Shown piece after piece: positions 13,573 to 25,367 of a stretch of 64,000 bases of DNA (its first letter is position 1; every line of letters begins with the position of its first letter). Under the pieces are notes generated by a model. The model ran no database searches, was not told where the DNA came from, and was given only the letters and a program-made list of their open reading frames with translations. The DNA lies in assembly GCA_015501055.1 (NCBI GenBank), contig JADNYV010000001.1:1612001-1676000 (forward strand). The letters run 5' to 3'. Origin of the DNA: Mucidula mucida. Its lineage: Eukaryota; Basidiomycota; Agaricomycetes; Agaricales; Physalacriaceae. The translations under genes and the position numbers were made by a program.

Positions 13573-15418
13573 TCAACGTCTCCTGCTTCTTCGTCTATCC
13601 CGCGAGCTATTACTCTGACCAAACGCACTTTGGGGAATTGAATTGCCCTCCAGCGCAGCAGCAATGACTTCAGCAGGAAGATCGATATGAACACCATCCG
13701 CATAAGTGAAAGCATCCAGAGGCGAATATGCTGGTGGATCGCGCCTCGAAAGACTACCATTGGTCAGTCTGTCATCCTCGATATCGCCATCATCATGAGC
13801 ACTTCCGGCGCTACCCGTCCGACGATGGTCGGAGCGAGAAGAGAGAGCCTGCAAATGGATGTCGCGATGATTAGGTGTCGGGGGATTGGGGCTCATGGGA
13901 GAATCGGGAGGAGGATGTACCTGTACGGTAACATTTGGAGAGCCTGAGTCGGACAAGGATGCGGCGACGTGAGTGAGAGAGTAACGGTGACGACGTGGAG
14001 TCGTGAAGGGGTTTCTCGCACCTTGAGGTGAAAGTGACCGTGACGAGAGAGTTGGAGAAGAGCGTAAAGACATATCGTCGTTGTCTGACATGGCATCATC
14101 AGGCGTAGGTGGTAGATTAGTATTGGGAGGAGCGTGGAAGGGAAGATCTGTCGGTGAAATATATCTCCGCGATGATGAAGCATTCTCACCAGGCTCCTCT
14201 TCTATGGGCGTGATGGGCGGCGGTGGGGTAACAGGCTCTGATGTTCTAAGAGGTGAAGAAACAATCGGGTCTCCAGAAGATGGTCTTGAACGGCGAGAGC
14301 GATGCACCCGACGGGAGGGAGTCGGAGAGGATGCACCTGGGCTGCTCGGTGGTGTGGAGTCTGAAGACCGAATTCGGCCACCGACATCGAGAAGGATGCT
14401 ACCGCGCTCGCTGCCATACGCTGGTGGAGGTGCCAAAGTTCCCACACTGGGCGCCAGACCCCATTTCTTCACGTTTGCCTCGACAAACACAAAACCGCCT
14501 TGACCAAGATTGACGTGGACGCTACAAGGGCCATCGGCGCCAATGGTAGGAAACAAATTCCAACGACTGAGGCCGACATAGGCGTCATCAAGTTTGCGCC
14601 CGTTCCTAGTAAAGAAAACGGTGCCGGTCCGTGGTCGATAGCCGACTCCGAGTATATCGCCTTCGATAAGCGAAGAATTAAAGGAAGTGGCAGTGAAGGG
14701 ATAGTTGTGGGACTTGTCTCCGTTAGAATGGTAGGCGACAGAGTAGCGGTTGTGGCCTGGGAGGCGGAATGGAGGGTACGGCTTCGTCGCCAGACCCACA
14801 GCCACGTTGGTGGTCGGTGGAAGATCAAACATCTTGACCTCCCAGTAGTAAACCTCGTTAAGCTTTGGAAGCGGTAGGTTGGACTGTACGCATGACGATG
14901 AGGCCGGGTCAGGGAGGAACGTAATTTCCGTCCGAGCATGGACCAGAAGAGAGTTTACTGTTTCGTAGTCTGGTTCAAACGACCATGCAGAAACGCCTTT
15001 CTCTTGGATAGATAAGAACTGGGAAAGCGTAATATCGGTTGGCAGAGAATTGGGTGGGTATTGCACTTGGTATTCTGGCAACCATATGTTTCAACCCAGC
15101 TACAGCAGAAAAGGTAAGCGGCTCACCTTTTGCGCGGAGATATTCTCTACGCGAATTCTCTGGGACGCTCTCCATCCAGCGGGTCTCAATACCTTCGAAA
15201 CCGCCGTCGCCGTCAATGAATTCCTCTCTGCTCATGTCGGTAGGTCCATCGGCGTCGCGTAGGATGATGGACCGTCTGCGGCGTAACAGCAGTATACATA
15301 GTAGAAAGAGAAGGAGAAGAAGTAGGAAGGTTGAGAGAACAATGAGGAGCGGCAGAAGGACGAGGTATGGCTCGTCGTTCTGCATGGTGGATGTGTAAAG
15401 TTGAAGGAGCGTAGCCAT
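13573..15418 (-). CDS. SSH4: Ssh4/Ear1-like SPRY adaptor for Rsp5
   Basis: Membrane adaptor that recruits the ubiquitin ligase Rsp5 to transporters on endosomes or vacuoles. Near the N-terminus is one long hydrophobic segment (YLVLLPLLIVLSTFLLLLLLF) with a following RRRR. After a 52-nt intron comes YQVQYPPNSLPTDITLSQF and the SPRY domain (YYWEVKMFDLP, VAVGLATKPYPPFRLPG, GDILGVGYRPRTGTVFFTRNG). PY motifs PPAY occur twice, after the SPRY domain and near the C-terminus, as expected for WW-domain binding. A long Ser/Pro-rich tail separates them. The start is set to the ATG at 15418; an upstream in-frame ATG at 15508 overlaps the start codon of the divergent Snf4 gene. The exact 3' end is uncertain. 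Confidence 0.85.
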
Positions 15419-15506
15419 CCCAGCTTGGCTGCCGGCAAGCTCCGTGCTGAGATCCAATACTACCCCCTTCGGCTCTCTTGCCTGCCCTCTTTCTAGCCTC
15501 TTCCAC

Positions 15507-16914
15507 ATGAATCGCACAAGTCAGTTGTCCACGTCCCCGCTAAAGCACAAACACTCTCGACGACGCGCTGGCTCTCATATCCAGCCGCCCAGTGAGCACA
15601 ATCAGGCTGTCACCAGCATTCGCGCCTTCCTCAAAGGACGCACCTGCTATGATGTTTTTCCGATTAGCTTCAGGCTTATAGTCCTCGACACCAAACTCAA
15701 CGTCAAGAAAGCCTTGCAATGTCTTTTGGCAAACAGTGAGTACTCCGTTATTGTCTGCCACCATTTCTCACACCGCCACGCTAGGCGTCGTGTCGGCACC
15801 TCTTTGGAACAGCGGTACAGACAAGTTCGCGGGCATGCTTACAGTGCTTGACATCATCCATTTGATACAACACTACTACAATCATGCCTCTTACGACGAA
15901 GCTGCAACCGACGTTGAAAATCTGCGTCTAGAAAAGCTTAGAGGTACTCCATCATCTCCACCTCGGTTTATCATTCATACCCTTCACAGAAATCGAGCAA
16001 GGTCTCGGTGTGGCGCAGCCTTCACGTCTCTCAGATCATCCATCCAGCTCTCTATTTGACGCTGCTCGAGTCCTGATTCAAACACATGCCCGTCGTCTCC
16101 CTCTCCTCGATTATGACACAGAGACTGGTCGAGAATCAATTATATCAACTCTCACGACCTACCGTCTTTTAAAGTTCATATCTATTAATGTGAGTACCAT
16201 ACTTCCATACGTTTCGACCTTTGTTCAAGGCTTCTAGTGCACACAGGAGATACAGCAGCTCAACATGCCCCTTCGCAAACTGAAAATAGGCACCTACGTT
16301 GCACCTCCCGCGCCTGGTCAGAAGCCCTTTGCCCCCATCGCTACTGCCACTATGAATACTACCGTTTTCGACGTGGTCCATCAATTCTCCGAACTGTCAG
16401 TATCGGCTGTACCAATCATTGACGAGGACGGCATAGTCGTAAATCTTTACGAGACTGTCGATGTCATTGTGACTATTCCGTAACTCGTTCACTATTCAAT
16501 CATCTGACCTTCATATCAGACCCTCGTTCGTTTGGGTGCCTACCATTCTCTAGACCTTACAATAGCCTCCGCCCTCACTCAGCGATCCCAAGACTTTCCA
16601 GGCGTCGTCATTTGCAATGCCTCCGACTCTCTGGGTACCCTACTCCAACTCATAAAGAAACGTCGTGTCCATCGTCTCGTCGTCGTTGAAGGAGAGGTAT
16701 GCCGTATTTCCGACAACGACATGGGATTTACTGACTGTTGATCTAGGAGGAAGAGAGGAAGGGTGGCAAGAAGGGGAGGTTGCTGGGTATCATTACCCTC
16801 AGCGATGTTCTTCGATATATCATCGGTCCAACCCCCATTGGTGGAGAAGACGAGGAGGCGAAAAGAAATGAGGCTCTACACACGCAACCCACCACCCCCA
16901 ACGAACCGCGATAG
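15507..16914 (+). CDS. SNF4: AMP-activated kinase gamma subunit Snf4
   Basis: Nucleotide-sensing regulatory subunit of the SNF1/AMPK complex. Four CBS repeats are visible in order: AIRAFLKGRTCYDVFP to VVSAPLWNSGTDKFAGMLT, then DAARVLIQTHARRLPLLD with STLTTYRLLKFI, then APIATATMNTTVFDVVHQF with SAVPIID, and TIASALTQRS to KKRRVHRLVVVEGE and LLGIITLSDVLRYIIG. Six exons with 45-60 nt introns; all phases match and the gene looks intact. It starts 88 bp from the Ssh4-like gene on the other strand, so one short region must drive both. Confidence 0.95.
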
Positions 16915-17071
16915 CACGACGAGATTCTTTGCAGCTGTTGTTTCGCTCTCTATATGTGTATATCTAGATGTTGTGATCTTGCTATGTTACGCGGAGTGTA
17001 TTTTTTTCCTACTTCTGAGTTGAGCTTCACGGTCTGATGTAGCGTACGATGAATTTACAATTTTCTCCCTA

Positions 17072-18158
17072 TCAGCGTGCGCCAGATACAATGACAAAAC
17101 GCAGGGAAGGTACGTTGATCTCCATTAATTTCGCGAACAGATACCAGCCCAAGCCTCTACTCTTCAAAAAGCGAAGGAATCCTGGGAAAACTAGGTTGCT
17201 CACATCCTCCGTCTTAACGTCAATGTATCCCATTTCCCGCAATTTCGCCTCATATTCTTCCAACGACACGCAGTTCTCCCGAGGCATGATTTTCAATACT
17301 GTCAACAGAAAGCGGCTCGATAGGCTCAAGGACGGCCAAGGAAGTCGAATACAGATATCGGCGAGCGCTACTCTTCCTCCCGGAGCTAAATGGGCCAAAC
17401 ACTGACGCAAAAAATCATCTCGTGTCCGAAAGTGGTACGCACAGTCGAGAGCGAGTATAGCGTCATACTGCGAATCCGACAGAGGAGAGAACGGATGGTC
17501 TGAAGCTCCCGGGCGATAGACTGCGTCCCCAAGATACAGTGTAGTCTTGTCTGAAAGGTGTAATGCTTCTATTCGCTCCCTCGAGCGTGCATGGTGGGAT
17601 GATAGACTCGTTATGCCCGTCAGGCGGGAGGGTGTCGGAGCGGAGGGATGAGTTAGGAGCGTTATGAGAGACTCTCCGCTTCCATGTCCGACGTCTAAAA
17701 GAGAATGTGAACAAAGTCGCGTTTACTATAGCATGCTATGAACATACCGAGAACGCGGCTTCCTGGTTTGCACTGCGACGCGTCAATGAGCTTGAGGGCA
17801 AGAGCTGATCAACGGCAATGATCAACAAACGGGAGGACTTTTTTGCTCAATCGTACCTAAACACGCTTCAGGAAAGATGTCTGTTTCCTGGGACGTACAA
17901 TGTCAACAGTCTCCGCCAAGAGCACGTACAACTTACCTTCCAATATCCCATGTTTAGCCATTCCGTTTTTGGAGGCACATCAGGATTCTCTCCAGGGAGT
18001 TTGTTGAGAGACAAATGAAAGGAACCATAGGGATCACCCGTGGTGTTTCGCGCCCGTGAGATGAAGACAGACAAGACAAGCAGTAGGCATGCGTAAAATA
18101 TCTTGTAGTGGAGAAGATGAGAGGCGAGAGACGGCGCCCAACTTGTCAATTCCAGCAT
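17072..18158 (-). CDS. Membrane-anchored SAM-dependent methyltransferase
   Basis: An N-terminal hydrophobic segment (FYACLLLVLSVFI) is followed by KTEWLNMGYWKETDIFPEACLAL and a Rossmann methyltransferase core: motif I VLDVGHGSGESLI, acidic loop LYLGDAVY, motif with YDAILALDCAYHF and post-motif APGGRVALADI. The NMGYW plus DVGHGSG layout resembles small-molecule or lipid methyltransferases of the UbiE/Erg6 superfamily. The C-terminal part is hydrophobic and basic (FLRFLKSRGLGWYLFAKLM), possibly membrane-associated. Five exons, all junctions in phase, one only about 55 nt long. Substrate unknown. Confidence 0.8.
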
Positions 18159-18536
18159 TGGTTCAAGGAAGAGAATGTCCAGTCACGTTACCTGCCACGG
18201 TGAGTCGTTCAGTTGAGGCTGCATTTCAACTACACATAAGGCTACATTGCTAAGAAACGTATGTGAAGGGAGACAACACTCATGGTCTTTCTTTGGCACG
18301 AAGCCATACAATCTCGTATCTATCAAAACTCGACATCAGGCATCTTCTAGGGAGTTAACTATCTATCGCGAGCACCTCCAGGTATGGCCTAGGGCCTTTC
18401 GCATATCGATTGAAGAGGCTCAACGATGCTGCCTGGAAGCGGAAGATTTCGCAAATGCTAATGCGATGTTTGTCGAGGACAAGGAGGGCCGTAATCGAGC
18501 TATTCGAAGTTGCGAGCCCTTGTAACGGCAGACACG
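18159..18536. other. Intergenic, promoter of the methyltransferase gene
   Basis: Contains a 93-codon plus-strand open frame (18247-18525) without homology I recognise. Treated as the promoter of the minus-strand methyltransferase and the 3' flank of Elp5. Confidence 0.4.
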
Positions 18537-19785
18537 TTAGATGTCCAAATCTTCGTCTGGATCGTCGTCGTCTATATCATCACCAGAATCTGGGTCATAA
18601 AGTATAGCGGCAGGTATTTGTTGTTCAGTAGTTTTGCCTAGGCATCGATGAGTAGGTGTAAATGACCCGGCTAACACAAACAGACCTTCATGAGCGTAAG
18701 GTAGGGGAACTTGGGCGCGAGCTTCTTGTTGCGAAGTAGTCAAGTTGAGGTTAAAGGAAAGGTTCTGTGCGGGATTCGGAGCCTAACCAGATAAGTGAGT
18801 TGAGGTTCAGCACAAGTATTGAACGAAGGACATGCCCCTTCGACGGTTGCTGTAGGCTGTCCAAACAACGCCTTCAAGCTTGACATTTCCGCCAGTTCCA
18901 CAGCCAACGATTGTTTGATATCCCAGCCTTCCAAGACGCGCTCAACGGCCTTTCTCCGCCCGCCATTTTCTCCTCCACGGGACACAACTTCTACTATGAA
19001 TTCTTCAGATCCTCCAGATCCTTCACCTCCGGTGCCATATACTATGCGAGTAACATCAGAGATGCGCTCGCTGACAGGAATAAATATGCCCCAGAACTTG
19101 ACCTCAGGGGAGGCTGGTGGTGGCGGTGAGAGGTACTCCGTAGCAAGATAGTGGAAGAGAGCAGGAGGATGCACAATAAGGTGATTGAGAGATGAGGAGA
19201 ACGAGGTTTGTATTAAGAACGGTAACAGAGGTGAAGGTCCTTGAATATGAAGAGTCAAATGTGAATCATCTAGATGTTCTCGTTAGCCAAGGTAGCGTAA
19301 AAGACAATGAGGACTTGTCGCGTACTCGAACGAGAAACAATGAATTCCTTGAGGTCCCGGATGAACTTGTAAGTCTCGGACGGACTCCCTATATCGAAAG
19401 TATCGTGTTGACAGAGTCGATGACAACATGGATATGTTTTGAATCTGATATGGGTTCTGAGATGAGCATACAAAAGAGCCAAAAATTGCGTACTGGAGCT
19501 CTTCACAGTGGACAGAATGAATTCTCGCGGACTAGTCCAGTCTTCATCATAGTCCGGAACCTTACTTAGACAGTCATGGACGGCTACATTTTGGGTTTCT
19601 GAAGGCGCGTCGTATATGCATGATGGTGGATGAAGAAAACAGAATAACAGAGTCTGTTTCTGCTCGTCTGTGGCATTCTGCCGGATAATTTGGCGCAAAA
19701 TAGGCAGCGCAGACTGACAAAGAGACGACTGGAGGATGAGAAGAGGTTGCTGGCGATGACGCTGGATGATGGTAGGAAGCAGCAT
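18537..19785 (-). CDS. ELP5: Elongator complex protein 5 (two apparent frame breaks)
   Basis: Subunit of the Elp4-Elp5-Elp6 ring of Elongator, needed for wobble-uridine modification of tRNA. The N-terminus MLLPTIIQRHRQQPLLILQSS with ALPILRQII, the middle HIHVVIDSVNTILS and TLHIQGPSPLLPFLIQT with HLIVHPPALFHYLATEYL, and the tail NLSFNLNLTTSQQEAR plus AAILYDPDSGDDIDDDDPDEDLDI match the family; the acidic C-terminal end is diagnostic. Introns of about 49, 56 and 49 nt were placed by phase. Two frame breaks remain, each needing one extra base: near 19395 (between TILS and DIGSPSETY) and near 18784 (between LTYL and APNPAQNLSF). The start could also be the ATG at 19830. Confidence 0.85.
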
Positions 19786-19953
19786 ATCGTTGTGATCTCG
19801 ATCGCGTGTAACTTTCCTTTCAGTACTCATGCAACTCAGACTCTGCGTGTAATGCTCCAGACGTGGCGAAATCAGTATCCACACAGAGAGGTTATACTCA
19901 ATTCAATTCAATGCATAAGTATGAGGTGCAGAACACGACGGCGGAAATGTCCT

Positions 19954-20780
19954 TCACATTTCCCAGCGACGTTTGTTTATCTCCATGAAAGCTTGTAGTG
20001 TTCGTGTGCCGGTCACCTTCCGAGGGTTCTTTCTTCTGCTCCTGCAGCTGTCTTGGCTTCCAGACCCGCCAGGACAACTGAATACTCTTCTGGTACGCCA
20101 AATCCAGTGTACATAGCTGCGCGTTCAGTTTCAGATACTCTGAGTGATTTTCCGCCCAAGAAGGGTACTGAATATGGCTGTCACCTGCCAATTCGCTTAG
20201 AAGAATTGTCAAGAATAGTTAGACGTGAAGTATACCTCATCGTTTGAGAATAGCTCTAGTCCGGTAACGAATATATCGGAATCAACCAATTTCTCTGCTG
20301 TCAGGGCGTTTGGGGCCGCTTGGGCAACATCCTCGACAGATACAAAGCCCATCCTACTATCAGTCTGAGCAGAAACGATCGTATTGAACTGAACGATTCC
20401 GGTTCGGTACGTGGTGAAAGTCGACAAACATCTTTAAGTGATGGTGTACGACTCACCAAATAAGTAGGATGGACGTATTATAGTACATTCAACCTTGGGG
20501 GCCAGACTGAGTAGATACTCGTGTACATTTCCATCGCTGGATCGCCTCTCGCCAGCGTTGGCCCGCTCAAAAGTACAAACCTCTTGACACCCTTCTGTAC
20601 CGCGAGATCATTACTTGGCTTCACGGGCTCTAGGACGTGTGGCATTGCTTTGGCGGGCGCAGGCAGGGTTGAACCAGTCAAACGAGGGGCGCGTAGCGGC
20701 AACGACATTGTATGAAGGATAGTCGTCCACAGAAAGGACTCGGATCGGAGCTAGTCGGGAGCCTGTTTAAGGAAGGTTAC
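19954..20780 (-). pseudogene. NmrA-family NAD(P)-binding protein, broken or mis-sequenced
   Basis: Short segments of an NmrA/ergot-alkaloid-reductase-like protein lie in order but in several frames: SVDDYPSYNVVAATRPSFDWFNPA, AVQKGVKRFVLLSG with GDPAM, HEYLLSLAPKVECTIIRPSYL, NTIVSAQTDSRMGFVSVEDVAQAA with ALTAEKLVDSDIFVTG, GVPEEYSVVLAGLEAKTAAGAEER and a tail to a stop at 19954. At least three to four single-base breaks are needed (near 20540, 20115 and 20015, and around 20430). The Gly-rich Rossmann exon that should open the protein was not found upstream. It is either a decaying gene or a gene with several base-loss errors; the missing 5' exon favours decay. The family includes NADP-binding regulators and isoflavone-reductase-like enzymes. 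Confidence 0.6.
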
Positions 20781-21250
20781 AAACAATTAGCTATATATGT
20801 TTTTAGAGCATAACGGCGGCTGCGACGCGTCAACGCACGCGTTTTGGGTATTCGGACTGAAGGTGGTAAGAGAAGCCGGTAACGGCACGTGGACGTACGC
20901 AGAAAATAATGAGCAAAATATTTTGCCACATCAGGAAGTGCAAGCATCTTGTTTACCTTCCGCCAACCACGCCGTTTCCCAGCCACATGGACCCGGTAGG
21001 ACGACTGTCTGCCAATCCGTATAGTTACTCATATTCAGCTCCAGTAATACCTCAAAGTGGGAAGGCATACTTGGGCTTGGACTGTAAATCTTAGCAGTAT
21101 TTGGCTGTCAAGGTGTGTTTACTCGGCTAAGCTGCGTTTTCCCGTGGTCTGAAGCTATTATAGCCTTACGGAACGCTCTTTACCTCTCTTTGAACCTTTC
21201 TTTTCTCGAGTCTGGTACTCTCCCGTTCCTTCCATCATTGACCGCAGAGC
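20781..21250. other. Intergenic, promoter of the SH3/RA scaffold gene
   Basis: No supported gene. The last 70 bases before the ATG at 21251 are pyrimidine rich (CT-rich leader), common in front of fungal start sites. Confidence 0.4.
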
Positions 21251-24200
21251 ATGCAAGTTAATACACAACGACCTACGCGTAGTGACACTTTCGACCTTCG
21301 CGACAGGATCCATTCAGCAGACAACGACAACGTTCAAGCCCACGCCGATTACATGGCTATGGATGGCGACGAAGAACACTCCGTTCTGGAGGTCGACTCC
21401 GACGGTGAAGAAGAACAAGAATACGAAGATGACGATGTATCGTCGGACCTCTCCATTCCCAACGAATCCATTGATTTTGACTTGGTATATGCATTCCACA
21501 GCTTCGCAGCAACTGTGGAAGGTCAGGCCAACGTGGTCAAGGGCGACAGCTTGTTTTTGATGGACGACAGCAACAGTTACTGGTGGCTAGTTAGGGTGCT
21601 AAAGACCCAGGAAGTTGGTTACATTCCCGCTGAGAACATTGAAACGCCATTTGAAAGACTAGCAAGGCTAAACAAACACCGTAATGTCGACGTATGTGAT
21701 GCTTCCTCCGCTGTGCTTAATATTTACTTTTTTCCTGCAGCTCGCAAAAGCCACAGATGCAGAGCACTTGGAGCGCCCACCTATTGCGGGCCGTAAGAAT
21801 ATGGGCTCAAGAACAGGCTCCAACCAGTCCCATTCTCCCACTCCCCGAACTCGATCCCAACAGACCCGCTCTGTCATATTCAACACCAACTTTTACGTCA
21901 ATCGTTATCCTCCAGCTATATGGTTTGAAGAGGATATGGTCGATGAGGATGCTGAATGGGATGATGCGCCTTACGAATACGAAGATCTTGACCTTGCGGA
22001 GGAGCAGAACGGTCTATCTCGTGTCGATGAGGGTGGACCGAAAATGACCATGGAACCGGATGACGGTATGGATTGGGACGATTCAGCTGTGGAAGAGATG
22101 CGAACACAGAAACAACAGCAGACGCTGCTTGTCGCGCCCCAAGGTTCTCCAGACCGCGCGAGTCCGCCCAGCCCCAAGCAAATTGACCCCGCAGAAGTGA
22201 CAGAAACCCGCAAGCTCACCGTTACACCGAACATCGCTCGCGAGGATGATTCAACATCGAAACCTCGCAATACTACTGCTCCGTTGTTGCCAAGTGCCAT
22301 ACTACAACAACGACAACAGGAAGAGGAGAAGAAACGGCTGCGAGACGAAGAGGAAGAGGCTGCAAGAAAGAAAGCAAGAGGAAAGATGCCTGCGCCTGTG
22401 AGCTCGCCCACGAGCGCTACGGGTAAGCCGTCTGGTCCTATTTCTGGAGGCGGTAAACTCAGGAAAGCGCCCTCGGAATCAGAAGATGACGGGAAGAAGA
22501 AGAAAGGTGGTATGTTGTCGAGCATATTCGGGAGGAAGAAGGACAAAGGCGGCAGCAAGGACAAGATCAACGTTTCTAATGGTTCCATCGATTTGGGAGA
22601 TGTGAGGGGTTCCGGGGAGTCTAATAGGTCGAGCGGAACCGTTCGTCCTGGTGTTGAAGGAATGTCGCCAACTACCAACATTGCTATCCAACAGCAACAA
22701 CAACAGCAAGAGCGGAACTCGACTTCTCCCAAACGCGCGCCGGATGGACCGGGAACGCCTGGATCGCCACCTCAGGTCTCACAGCTGCGGCAACGAGACC
22801 AACAACAACAGGCTCTATATCAGCAATACCTCAACCGCTCTCCTTCTTCTGCCTCCGAGGCGCAACCTTCATATGGGCTACAGTCCGCTTCGGCGGTCAT
22901 GCCGGAACGTAGTGTCTACCACAGTCCTTCTGGTTCTGGGGGTTCCATATCTGGTTTGGGCCCTCCTTCTAGTCGCGCGCGCCCAGGTTCGCTTATTCTC
23001 TCTGCATCTTCTTTGGACGGGCAGAATGTTACTGTTCCCGATCTCAGCGTCATTCGTGTTTTTGCTGGGGACAATGTCCAAACGGATGCAACTTTCAAAA
23101 CAGCACTTCTCAATTCATCTACTACTTCTCATGACCTCGTACGGCAAGCTTTGCAGCGGTTCCGCCTGCCAGCTGGGGAGGAGGCAAGCGACTACTATCT
23201 TACCGTGAAGCAGATAGAGGGTTCGTCGGCCAGGCTCAGGGACGAAGAGCATCCTCTTGTCGTCTTTGAAGGACTCGTGGAAGCAGCGATGGAACTTCCC
23301 AAGGTCAAGAGAAGTAGCATGGGAAGTATCAGTTCTATATCCAGCAACTTGTCGATGCACCCAGCCATTAAGAAGCTTCCGATGAATGATTTCACGGATG
23401 ATTCTGCGGTCAAGTTTTACTTGAATCGGCATGGTTCCGGTGATAACGATAGTTTCGAGGGCGAGGACAACGAAACTCTCATAGCGGCGGATGTTTCTGG
23501 GGACTCGTTGGACGTGTCGCCTATGAAGAATCAGTATCTCAGCGTTTCAACGGCTGGCAATGTTCCTCCCGAACGCTTCAGCTCGCCGTCGTTCAGGTTT
23601 GCTTTGCAGCTTGTGATATATCCAGGTGACCTTCCAGAGGACATGGTCTTCGATACTTTGACAGAGGCGATCGTATTCAAGGAGACACTCAAGGGTCGCT
23701 CCAATTCTGGGTCAATATCTAGCGCTATATCACAGGACTTCCGGCGGAAAGTTTTCATTTTCCCGAAGAATGTGACTGTAGCCGAGGTCATTGAACAAAG
23801 TCTTGAAAGATTTGGTATCTCTGAGGGCGTCGTAGATGGTGGAGACGAGGTTGAGGATAAATCCGTCAAGAGGGGGAGTCTTGCCAGAGTCAGGTATGGC
23901 TTAGCTGTCAGTGTCAATGGTCAAGGTCAGCTTCCTGTTTTTTGTTGGATGACGTGCACCTGAATTGACAACGACAGAGCGTGAACTTGGTCCATCAAGC
24001 AAAGTTATTGATGCATTCCCTCGTCCGCCCACCTTGCGAAATGTCGACCGACGCTCACTTGACGCGAAGAGGCGGTCTATCGACTCGGCACAGCTCTTGG
24101 GTACAATTGACGACGTTTCTGAAGACGATCCTGTATTCATCCTTAGGCGAGCCATCTCGTACCGTAACTCGACGTCTCGCCACCGAATGTCCGCCCCTCT

Positions 24201-25367
24201 TGACGAGATCGCGTTGCGCAATATGCACCGTGAATCTGCATCTAGTCAGGGCTCGGAAGTCGCGACGGAGCCTCCCAAACCGCAAACGCACCGAGAGATT
24301 ATCGAAGCGCAACGTCAAGCGAAACGGGAAAATCAAAGAGCTATTCTCAGTGCACAGACCAACTCTCTGCGCGGGCTGGACGTACTCCTCCCTGGTAACG
24401 CGATGCTGCGTAGCGCACGGCCCAACGTCAACGACGACCGGATGCGCTACTCTTACGTTGACACTGATGGCGAGACATACGATATCAGTGACATTGTTGA
24501 GGAGGAATGGCATGGCGAGGAACGGGGTGATCTTTTGGAAGGGTTGAACAAAGATGGCGGAGCGACACTACATCGTGTTTTGAGCAAGATAAAAAAGGGA
24601 CCAAAGACACCCTCTCTACGGTCTTCATCGCCGTCGTCTCAATACTCTGTGGAAGATCGCTCGAGGTCCGTCACACCCGGTTCGGCTGGTTTACAGAGTC
24701 GGCTACCTGGAGCTGTGGGTAGGACCTCGCCTCAAGGACGTACCTCTCCTGTGTACAGCGGGAGTCGACCGGGGACTACGACGCCCACGCCCAAGCCAAG
24801 CTCGGTTATGGGCAATAGCCGTCGGCAGCCCAGTATTCAGTCGGTTATGTCGGACTTGTCTGGCTATGTGACAGCCCCAACGCCGACGCAACATTCGCGC
24901 TCGCCTGACAGTGGTGGTTCGTCTGACTACCATAGGAGGACAGCGACTTCGCCGAGTCTGCCCTCCCATTCTCACTCTCGTACCAACACGCCACATACAC
25001 ATAATGCGCCATCGAGAAAGCGGCCATTCTTACCGAAAGACGACTTTGGTGTGGCACGCATGATTTCAGTGATTGAATACCGCGCGTCCAAGGGACAGAG
25101 CACGAAGCGGATGGAACCGCTGGATCCTGTGGACGAGTTGCTGTTTGGGCGGAAGGTGGACACTGTGATAGGCGGTTTGCATCCCAAAATACGGGAGGTG
25201 TACGATGCCGCCTTCAAGGAAGTTGATGAGGTTGAGAGGGTATGCTTTCGTTCTTTTCTCTTGATGATCCAGCGTTGATCTTGCCTTGACAGTATCTCGA
25301 CGAAATGTTGATTAATCTACGGTCCGCGGAGAAGGACCGGGAACGGCAACTGCAAGGGAGCCGCTGA
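21251..25367 (+). CDS. SH3 and Ras-association domain scaffold protein
   Basis: Large adaptor of about 1,320 residues, with no frame break. An acidic N-terminus is followed by an SH3 domain at about residues 75-135 (FDLVYAFHSFAATVEGQANV, VKGDSLFLMDDSNSYWWLVRV and GYIPAENIETPF). Then come a Glu-rich charged segment (KKRLRDEEEEAARKKARGK), a polyQ tract (IAIQQQQQQQE) and a Ras-association-like domain near residue 580 (SVIRVFAGDNVQTDATFKTALL with HDLVRQALQRF and DYYLTVKQIEG). Another region has FPKNVTVAEVIEQSLERFGI, a second ubiquitin-fold-like segment. The C-terminal third is Ser/Thr/Pro rich and ends in a coiled tail (YLDEMLINLRSAEKDRERQL). Three introns keep phase. Architecture suggests a cell-polarity or small-GTPase scaffold; no name can be given safely. 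Confidence 0.8.

Noticed and set aside
18247..18525. 93-codon plus-strand frame
   Set aside because: Lies in the methyltransferase promoter and has no recognisable domain or splice partner.
20797..21094. Overlapping short frames on both strands upstream of the scaffold gene
   Set aside because: Mirror frames on both strands and no conserved segment; the expected NmrA first exon was not among them.
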